DNA of 64,000 nt from PALSA-607 sp963825425 (GTDB taxonomy: Bacteria; Actinomycetota; Actinomycetes; Acidothermales; Acidothermaceae): the NCBI GenBank assembly GCA_963825425.1, contig CAWGTF010000021.1:1-64000 (forward strand), read 5' to 3'. The notes under the pieces were generated by a model. The model searched no databases. It was given only the letters and a program-made list of their open reading frames with translations, and was not told the DNA's origin. Positions 55,743 through 64,000 of this stretch are shown here, piece after piece. Position 1 is the stretch's first letter; each line of letters starts with the position of its first letter. Made by a program: the position numbers and the translations under genes.

Positions 55743-56528
55743 GTGGGCGTGACCGAAGCCGCGGGTCGGGACTGGGCGGGTTTGTTCTCCGAGGAGTTCG
55801 CCGCTCCGGAGTCGGCGGTGCAGGCACGCGTGTGGGCGGCGGTGCTGGGTGCGGAGTATCCGGCCGAGGTCGCGCCCTACAGCTTCACGACGCGTAGTGA
55901 GTTGACGCGGATCGCGATGGAGGTGCACGTAGGTCCCGAGGATCTGTTGGTCGACGTCGGATCTGGTCGAGGCGGTCCCGGGCTTTGGGTAGCTACCACA
56001 ACGGGTGCTCGATACCTCGCGGTGGACATCGCCGTAGCCGGGTTGACGGAGGTGAAGCGACGTGCCGAACACCTGGGGCTTGGCGACCGGGCGGCGACCG
56101 CCGAGGGATCGTTTGAATCCTTGCCGATACCCGATGGGCACGCCGCCGCCGTGATGAGTATCGATGCGCTGCTGTTCAGCCCGGACAAGTCAGCGGCGAT
56201 GCGCGAACTCGCTCGTGTGCTGCGCCCTGGCGGCAGGCTGGTGTTGACGAGCTGGGATTACCATCAACAGCCCGAGGGAAGACCGCCGCAGGTCGCAGAC
56301 CATCGTGGCCTGCTCGCTGCAGCCGGGTTCGACGTTGTTGCTTACGAGGACACCCCGGATTGGGAAACTCGCCATCGCGAGATTAACCGTCTCCTGGCCG
56401 TCTCAGCCGAGGAACTGGCCGAGGAACGCGACACGCCGGTCGAGCAAGTGCGCGCAGAGATCTCCGAAATGGCGGCCACGGTCGACGCGATGACGCGCCG
56501 CGTGCTCATAGTCGCCGAACGGTCATAG
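55743..56528 (+). CDS. SAM-dependent methyltransferase (class I)
   Basis: 261-aa Rossmann-fold methyltransferase of the Methyltransf_11 type. The SAM-binding motif I is LLVDVGSGRGGPGLWVA, the acidic tip lies in YLAVDIAVAGL, and later motifs are EGSFESLPIPDGHAAAVMSI and ELARVLRPGGRLVLTSW. A C-terminal helical cap follows (INRLLAVSAEELAEERDTPV). Two in-frame GTGs (55743, 55749) are possible starts. The substrate cannot be predicted. It is a lone gene before the toxin-antitoxin pair. Confidence 0.85.
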   Translation: MGVTEAAGRDWAGLFSEEFAAPESAVQARVWAAVLGAEYPAEVAPYSFTTRSELTRIAMEVHVGPEDLLVDVGSGRGGPGLWVATTTGARYLAVDIAVAGLTEVKRRAEHLGLGDRAATAEGSFESLPIPDGHAAAVMSIDALLFSPDKSAAMRELARVLRPGGRLVLTSWDYHQQPEGRPPQVADHRGLLAAAGFDVVAYEDTPDWETRHREINRLLAVSAEELAEERDTPVEQVRAEISEMAATVDAMTRRVLIVAERS

Positions 56529-56626
56529 CCCCACCGGTCTCACCGGCCATGACGTCAGTCGAAAGTCGCGCTGTCGGTGGCATGACAGCGCGTTCAGGTG
56601 AACGCGCACCGCGGCCGAGCGGATGG

Positions 56627-56971
56627 TTAGTCGCTGGTGTTGCCGGCAGCTCGCACTATCAGTCGTGTGACGGCGGCCTGGAGTTCGGGAAGGTCGTTGG
56701 CGATGGTGGCGTCGAGGATCGCGTGGGATGTGTCGAAGTAGCGGTGCGCGAGCCGGTCGCGCATCGCAGCGATCTGCGCCCAAGGGATGCCGGGTTCGGT
56801 CTCAAGCAGATCGTTCCCGATCCCTTTGACGGCTTCACCGATTTCGATGAGCCGGACCCGGACTGCGTCGAAAACCAAACTGTCCGACAACTCACCGCGT
56901 TGCAGGTGCGCCCCGATCGCGGTGATCGCGGCCGCAATGTCAGCTAAGCGTTGCGCGTCGTGGCGGCTCAC
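56627..56971 (-). CDS. HepT-type toxin (DUF86)
   Basis: 114-aa HEPN-family RNase/toxin. The HEPN signature R-x4-H-x-Y is intact as RDRLAHRY at about residues 71-78. LSDSLVFDAVRVRLIEIGEA and VKGIGNDL are typical of HepT. The start overlaps the stop of the antitoxin gene (ATGA), as in hepT-mntA operons. In studied systems, MntA AMPylates the Tyr of this motif to silence the toxin. Intact and likely functional. Confidence 0.92.
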   Translation of the reverse strand: MSRHDAQRLADIAAAITAIGAHLQRGELSDSLVFDAVRVRLIEIGEAVKGIGNDLLETEPGIPWAQIAAMRDRLAHRYFDTSHAILDATIANDLPELQAAVTRLIVRAAGNTSD

Positions 56972-57489
56972 AACGCAACCAGTTCAGCGAACACGTTGCG
57001 CCGCACACCGGGCTTGAGATCAGCAGCCGGCACCAGATCAACCCGCGCCCCAAGGAGTTCTTCGAGTTCTGCCGCGAGACGGCCCAACTTGAACAAGCCC
57101 AGGCCGGGCGGCAGTATCACCAGCAGGTCAACGTCGCTGTCGGGGCGGTCCTCACCACGCGCAACGCTGCCGAACACGCCGCTGATGGTTACACCATGGG
57201 CAGCGGCGGCCTGCAAGACCGCAACCCGATTGTGGCGAAGTCGCCGACCCAACGGACCGGACAATCCGCTCAGTGGCGCCGCGGATCGCCGGACCCGGAT
57301 ATCCAGCCGAGACCCACTCGCCTCGACCAACGCCGCCAGTGTGGACAACGCCGGCTGGCGACGCCCTGACTCATACACACTGATCACACTTTGGGTGACA
57401 CCCGCCCGCGCCGCCAACTCGGCCTGCGATAACCCCGCCCGCGCCCGCGCAGTTCGCAGCAGAGCACCCGCTGAAGGCATGCTAGACAT
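56968..57489 (-). CDS. XRE-HTH / MntA nucleotidyltransferase antitoxin fusion
   Basis: 173-aa antitoxin. Residues about 8-62 form an XRE helix-turn-helix (RARAGLSQAELAARAGVTQS, VISVYESGRRQPALSTLAAL). Residues about 90-170 form a minimal nucleotidyltransferase (VFGSVARGEDRPDSDVDLLV) with the GSxARG and DxD needed for catalysis. Most MntA proteins lack a DNA-binding domain; here the fusion offers direct autoregulation. First gene of the pair, with the start at ATG 57489. The DNA just upstream is locally AT-rich (TATATT near 57495), which may be its promoter. The neighbouring 57490-57628 holds no gene. Confidence 0.9.
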   Translation of the reverse strand: MSSMPSAGALLRTARARAGLSQAELAARAGVTQSVISVYESGRRQPALSTLAALVEASGSRLDIRVRRSAAPLSGLSGPLGRRLRHNRVAVLQAAAAHGVTISGVFGSVARGEDRPDSDVDLLVILPPGLGLFKLGRLAAELEELLGARVDLVPAADLKPGVRRNVFAELVAL

Positions 57490-57628
57490 GAGATCAATAT
57501 AGCGGATCGTGCATAGCTAAATCGTCCGACTTTCGGCATGTGATCGCGTTCGAGCAGCGACTGCGGGTCTTGGCCGGCCGGCCCATCGCGCCCGGGTTGG
57601 GCCCACGCAACCAGCCTTAAAGCCGTAC

Positions 57629-59233
57629 TCAGGCGCGGGCGAGCACGCCGTAGCCGAAGCCCTCGATGCTGAGCTGGTCGTTGCTGATCGTGACGCCCCT
57701 CGACAGGAGGTCCGTCGCGCCGACAATCTCCGGCGCGCTGACAACGGCTGGTTCCTGTCGGGGATTGACGACCACGAGGTGCGTTTCGCCGCGAGTGAAG
57801 GTGAACGGATACCCGTCGTTCAGTACGCGGGTCGCGGCCCGGGAGCCGAGCGCGGGTGTGCTCCTGCGCAGCCCGATGAGTCGCCGCACGAGATTGAGCG
57901 TTGCGTCCGGCTGGTTCTCTTGGTCGGCGACATGGGGGCGCGCAGGGTCAGGGTCGATAGGCAAGTAGAGCCGAGATGGTTGCGCGGTGGAGAACCCGGC
58001 GTTGAGGCCGTCGTCCCATTGCATCGGGGTGCGGCAGCCGGCTCGGTTGTATGCGGGATTGCACACCGCGCCTTCGACGTCGGGCATGCCTGGCAGGTAG
58101 CGCATCCCGATCTCGTCGCCGTAGTAGAGGCACGGCACGGATCCCCACGTGAACAAGAAGGTGAGCGCGGCACCGAGCTGCTCCATCGTCCGAGTACCGC
58201 ACCGGAGCCGATCGAAGTCATGGTCGGCGCTCGACATGATCACCAGCCGCGACGGGTCGGCAGTCTTGACGGCGTCCCAGCCTTCAAGGAACACCTGCGT
58301 GCTCCCAAGACCAGCGGCGTCGAAGAAGGGGTGTCGGGGCGGCTGGAACGGCAGGATCCCGGCGGCGTGGTTGTCGAACAGGCTCGCGTGCTCGGCGTCG
58401 ATGACCAGGAAGAAGTCGGCGTCGAACGCCAGCGGTTGGCCGGTTCGAGGCTCCCGCCCTTCCGGGATGATGACCGCGTCGGGGTACGCCGAGTCGAGCC
58501 ACCGCCGGATGTCACGCCAGACATCGCAGGTCAATGACCGGGCCTTCAAGCGGTCGTAGCCTTTGACCAACGAGAACGCCATATCGACGCGGAAACCAGC
58601 AACCCCACACTCGAGCCAGAACGCCATGATGTCCTTGAGTGCCTGGACATTGCGCCGTGGCCCGGGGTCACTGACGGCGTCGCGCCACGGTTCGGCTTCA
58701 TCCATTTCGGCCCAGCCGAAGTTCAGCGCCGGTTGTTCGTCGTAGAAGTTCTTCAGGTACCAGCCGCCGCGAGGTCCGGGCGAACGCACCCACGCCGGCG
58801 TCCCGGGGATGTCGCCAGACCATCCCGTTGCGGGCGGCTGCTCGCACCAGATGTAGCGGTCGCCGTCGGGGTCGGGGCCGTCGGCGTGCAGTTCATGCTG
58901 GAACCAGGGATGCTCGACCGAAGTGTGCCCGGCAACGAGGTCGAGCAGAACTCGCATGCCACGACGCTTCGCCTCTGCAACCAGCTCAACCATGTCGTCG
59001 TTGGTGCCGTACCGCGGGGCAATCTGCAAGTAGTCCGACACGTCGTAACCCGCGTCGACGAAGGGCGACGCGAAGCACGGGTTGAACCACACGGTGTCGA
59101 CGCCGAGCGAGGCGATGTAGTCCAGTCGCCCGATCACGCCACGCAGGTCGCCGATGCCGTCGCCATCGGAGTCGGCGTACGACTGAGGGTAGATCTCGTA
59201 CAGCACTGCGTCCCGCAGCCAGTCCGCGCTCAT
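57629..59233 (-). CDS. Alpha-glucosidase / GH13 family enzyme
   Basis: 534-aa GH13 hydrolase. The (beta/alpha)8 start reads VLYEIYPQSYADSDGDGIGD, then TVWFNPCFASPFVDAGYDVS. Catalytic nucleophile Asp in GFRVDMAFSL, acid/base Glu in VIIPEGREPR, and third acid in SSADHDFDRLR (HD of region IV). LVAGHTSVEHPWFQ is region I. The C-terminal beta domain reads LVVVNPRQEPAVV. ATG 59233 precedes the family start; an ATG three codons earlier has no usable site. It is predicted to cleave or transfer alpha-glucosides (maltose/trehalose-type metabolism); exact substrate not clear. Cytosolic, no signal peptide. Confidence 0.92.
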   Translation of the reverse strand: MSADWLRDAVLYEIYPQSYADSDGDGIGDLRGVIGRLDYIASLGVDTVWFNPCFASPFVDAGYDVSDYLQIAPRYGTNDDMVELVAEAKRRGMRVLLDLVAGHTSVEHPWFQHELHADGPDPDGDRYIWCEQPPATGWSGDIPGTPAWVRSPGPRGGWYLKNFYDEQPALNFGWAEMDEAEPWRDAVSDPGPRRNVQALKDIMAFWLECGVAGFRVDMAFSLVKGYDRLKARSLTCDVWRDIRRWLDSAYPDAVIIPEGREPRTGQPLAFDADFFLVIDAEHASLFDNHAAGILPFQPPRHPFFDAAGLGSTQVFLEGWDAVKTADPSRLVIMSSADHDFDRLRCGTRTMEQLGAALTFLFTWGSVPCLYYGDEIGMRYLPGMPDVEGAVCNPAYNRAGCRTPMQWDDGLNAGFSTAQPSRLYLPIDPDPARPHVADQENQPDATLNLVRRLIGLRRSTPALGSRAATRVLNDGYPFTFTRGETHLVVVNPRQEPAVVSAPEIVGATDLLSRGVTISNDQLSIEGFGYGVLARA

Positions 59234-59295
59234 GACACGCATTCTTCCCGACGACTCGCGCCCGAGTGTTGTCCCGCCTACACCATCGATCGCGG

Positions 59296-59850
59296 TTAGG
59301 CCCGACGCACGACGACCAGAGACGTCAACGGATACGCACGAACAGCCCGGACGGCGTCGTGCCGGCGCGGTTCGCCAGGCGCATGTTCGGCCATCTCGAC
59401 GAAGTCCGCCCCGACGCGGTCGAGAGTGCCTGTTGCGGTAGCTCCGTCGACGAGGGTCAGCGTTACCGCTGATCGGTCACGCACGATGCCGCGCAGCGCA
59501 TAGGCGAGATCCAGCCGGGCGGCTACCTGCCCCTCACCGTGCGGGACCGCCGTCTGTGCCGCCAGGCCACCGATCCACAGCACCGCGTGCGCGGCAACCA
59601 GCGCGTCTCGGCCCCCAACCTCGGCCAGCAGCAACCAATCGGGACCGACCGCGCGCAGCTCGCCCTCAATGACGCCAGGGCCGACCAGGCGCAGAGCCAG
59701 CCGTTGGCCGATCACCGGCCGCAGCCGGTCGACGAGCCGGAGCAAGGACAATTCGCGCCGACTCCGGTCGGTCACCTCAGCGGCTAGATCGGCCGTCTCG
59801 GCCTCACCGAACTGAGCTTCGAGGTCGCTGAATAGCTCATCCCAGCGCAT
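59296..59850 (-). CDS. Conserved actinobacterial protein, unknown function
   Basis: 184-aa protein with an N-terminal helix (RWDELFSDLEAQFGEAETAD, then RSRRELSLLRLVDRL) and a beta-rich middle (GPGVIEGELRAVGPDWLLLA, VLWIGGL) repeated more weakly at the end (TLTLVDGATATGTLDRVGAD). The two halves may be small barrel-like repeats. Similar proteins are widespread in actinobacteria near secA-region genes, always uncharacterised. It lies upstream of GH13 on the same strand with a 62-base gap. Confidence 0.75.
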   Translation of the reverse strand: MRWDELFSDLEAQFGEAETADLAAEVTDRSRRELSLLRLVDRLRPVIGQRLALRLVGPGVIEGELRAVGPDWLLLAEVGGRDALVAAHAVLWIGGLAAQTAVPHGEGQVAARLDLAYALRGIVRDRSAVTLTLVDGATATGTLDRVGADFVEMAEHAPGEPRRHDAVRAVRAYPLTSLVVVRRA

Positions 59851-59897
59851 CGCTCACCTCTTCCACCGCAAGCGTACCGAAAATGACCCCACCAACA

Positions 59898-59926
59898 TTG
59901 ACAGAGGCTAAGCAGACCTGTACGAA
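59898..59926 (+). promoter_or_regulatory. Sigma-70/HrdB-type promoter for the LysM gene
   Basis: A perfect TTGACA -35 (59898-59903), a 17-base spacer and a -10 TACGAA (59921-59926) lie 38-66 bases upstream of the ATG at 59964. This is the best housekeeping promoter seen in the window. Confidence 0.6.
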
Positions 59927-59943
59927 GGTAAACCTAGGTAAAC
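59927..59943 (+). repeat. GGTAAAC direct repeats just after the promoter
   Basis: GGTAAAC occurs at 59927-59933 and 59937-59943, exactly 10 bp (one helical turn) apart, at the expected transcription start of the LysM gene. It could be a site for a regulator that binds direct repeats on one DNA face. Confidence 0.4.
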
Positions 59944-59963
59944 GAAAGCAAAGGACCATTCAA

Positions 59964-61605
59964 ATGGGCTACCCACTGCGGCGTGCCGCACTCGCCGTCC
60001 GAGCGGGCGTGCTCGTCGCCGCGATCGCCGCGTTGCTCAGCTGGGCCGCCGGCCCGCCGTCCCACCCGTGGCGAGCGCTGGTGATCGGCCATCGACGCGC
60101 CCCGGGTGACTCCAGACTTCGATCAGCTAGTCGGCAACTCGGCGGCGCTCGCGGCGTGGGTAGGCCTGGGCTGGTTCGGCGTTGCGGTGCTCCTCGAAGT
60201 CGCGAGCGTGTTGCCCGGCGCCGCCGGCCGGGGCTTCGCGGCGGTCGCCGCAAAGACGAGTCCGATGCTGATTCGCCGCATCGTGCAAGCGGCGATCGGC
60301 GTCAGCGTCCTCGCTGGCCCACTGACCGCCGGATCGGCGTTCGCGGCCGGACCGTCAACGAACACGTCGACATCGACGCAGTTCGACCGGCCGAACGCCC
60401 TCACGCCGGCACCGGCCGACTCGAGCCTCGTGCCGCTCACACTCGACCGGCCCGTGATTGCGTTCGTTGCACCGACTTCCACTGCCGCGCCGACCTTCAC
60501 CGCACCGCCGACTCTTGCTGCACCGCCGACTCTTGCTGCACCGCCGCCGGCTGCGACGCGAACGCTCACGGGGTCGGCGGCAATCGTCACAGGTGTCACC
60601 CATCGCGACTCGGCTCACCGAGACGACCGCGGTACCGACGGTTACGTCGTCCGTCGCGGCGACACGCTATGGGACATCGCCGCGCGACACCTCGGGCCCG
60701 GCGCGACCGCGGTCGACATCTCCCGCGCGTGGCCAGCGTGGTACGACGCGAATCGCGGCGTCATCGGCCCTGATCCGGGCGTGATTCGGCCGGGCGAACT
60801 GCTCTCTGCCGCCGTCCGCCTCGTCGTCCGCGAGCACCCGATGATCACGACAGCGCAGAACGTCGAGATCGGTGAACCGGCACCACGCAAGCGCTGCGCG
60901 ACCAGCACGGCAGCCGCGGTTCGACGGCTCCCGACCTGCGATCCGCAGCCCCCGTTCGACGATGAAGTCGCACCGACTGTGCCCGCCGACGCCACGATGC
61001 ACCCGTCGGCAGGCGACTCAGATCACGGGCAGCGCGCATTGCGGCTGGTGTTCGCACTCCCGAGCGGATTGCCTTCGCGGCCTGAACTCCCCGACTTGCT
61101 GCGGAAAGAAGCCGCACCTGAGCTCCGGCTGCTACCAGCCCTGACCGAGCCGGTCGAGAGCAGCGAGCCGGTAGCGATCGAGTCGGCGACCCGGCGTCGA
61201 GCGGGCAGACGCGACAGCGTCGAGGAAGAGTTCGGACCGCAGAAGACTGCGAGCACGATGCTGCCCGCGCCGACCCCGTGGGCGGGCCGGTTGGTCCAAG
61301 CGGTGATCGAGGTGGTGTCGGGGGTTCGGCCCGCCTCGCAATTGGTTCGATGGACAACGGCCCCCGTGTACGAGGCACTGTGCGGGCGCGTTGCGCGACC
61401 GCTCAGCTACCCGGGCGCTGGCAGCCGCAACGGCGTCAACACCCGGCTTGCCGAGGTCGTGCGGTCGGTCCGCGTCAGCGAACCGCGCGATGGCGTTGCT
61501 GAGGTGTGCGCGATCGTTCAGCAGGGTCCGCGCTGTCGCGCGATCGCGTTGCGCCTCGAAGGCATCGACGGGCGCTGGCAGTGCACGGCGCTACAAATCG
61601 GCTAA
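59964..61605 (+). pseudogene. LysM protein fused to an Rv3235-like domain, one frameshift
   Basis: Membrane/secreted protein of ~547 codons. The first ~45 codons (PLRRAALAVRAGVLVAAIAA as helix 1) lie in one frame; from about 60106 (DFDQLVGNSAALAAWVGLGW) a second frame carries on, so one indel near 60100 is assumed. A Thr/Pro/Ala-rich linker with a duplicated PPTLAA unit leads to a LysM domain (GYVVRRGDTLWDIAARHLGP) that would bind peptidoglycan. The C-terminal third is an Rv3235-like (DUF6459) domain: AGRLVQAVIEVVSGVRPASQ, RWTTAPVYEALCGRVAR, GVAEVCAIVQQGPRCRAIAL. An in-frame ATG at 60841 could start a separate Rv3235 protein. Convergent with secA, one base apart. Confidence 0.78.

Positions 61606-64000
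<2,395 letters not shown>

Overview
The window is high-GC DNA from an actinomycete-type bacterium. Lineage markers are a NucS mismatch-repair endonuclease, a ~1,600-residue NAD-dependent glutamate dehydrogenase, Rv3235-like, DUF6912 and DUF6457 proteins, a MurA with Asp in place of the active-site Cys, and many ATGA/GTGA-coupled gene pairs. Genus cannot be read from the sequence. Many genes are broken by single-base frame changes. Some breaks lie in redundant or decaying copies and are probably real. Others lie in SecA and glutamate dehydrogenase, so part of the frameshift load may be assembly error.

Layout. 0-1.5 kb: a shattered glycosyltransferase gene and a membrane-protein remnant. 1.7-8.1 kb: a tandem duplication of a MarR regulator / DUF2127 membrane protein / response regulator / histidine kinase block; the left copy is mostly decayed, the right copy mostly intact. 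8.4-9.9 kb: a TasA/camelysin-like exported protein, a perfect hairpin and a SipW-type signal peptidase. 9.7-14.1 kb: methylmalonyl-CoA/propionate-related genes (meaB, a thiolase, mce) and an Xaa-Pro aminopeptidase. 14.3-19.4 kb: one very large secreted multidomain protein (alginate-lyase-like, carbohydrate-binding, Fn3 and PA14 domains). 19.5-27.0 kb: a molybdenum/formate-dehydrogenase-like set (fdhD, DUF6457, mobA, FdhF/YdeP) with an ECF sigma factor, its coupled membrane protein and a lipoprotein in between. 27.0-28.2 kb: a solitary type IV pilin-like protein and nucS.

28.3-40.3 kb is the most unusual part. Two MoxR-DUF58-transglutaminase (TgpA-like) operons, one frameshifted and one intact, flank a second exported-protein module: two paralogous SipW-dependent-type proteins, a signal peptidase and a LamG protein, with hairpins between the genes. 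All are on the minus strand. A reasonable hypothesis is a locus for making, exporting and perhaps processing or crosslinking an extracellular protein matrix.

40.5-64 kb: a STAS protein, 3-hydroxyacyl-CoA dehydrogenase, murA, cob(I)alamin adenosyltransferase, an MFS exporter, glutamate dehydrogenase coupled to P5C dehydrogenase (proline/glutamate catabolism), DUF6912, Tad-pilus-like cpaE and cpaB with a BldC/excisionase-like HTH gene, a methyltransferase, a HepT/MntA-type toxin-antitoxin pair whose antitoxin carries an XRE domain, a GH13 glucosidase, an actinobacterial conserved protein, a LysM-Rv3235 fusion, and secA running off the right edge. No rRNA, tRNA, CRISPR array or insertion sequence was recognised.
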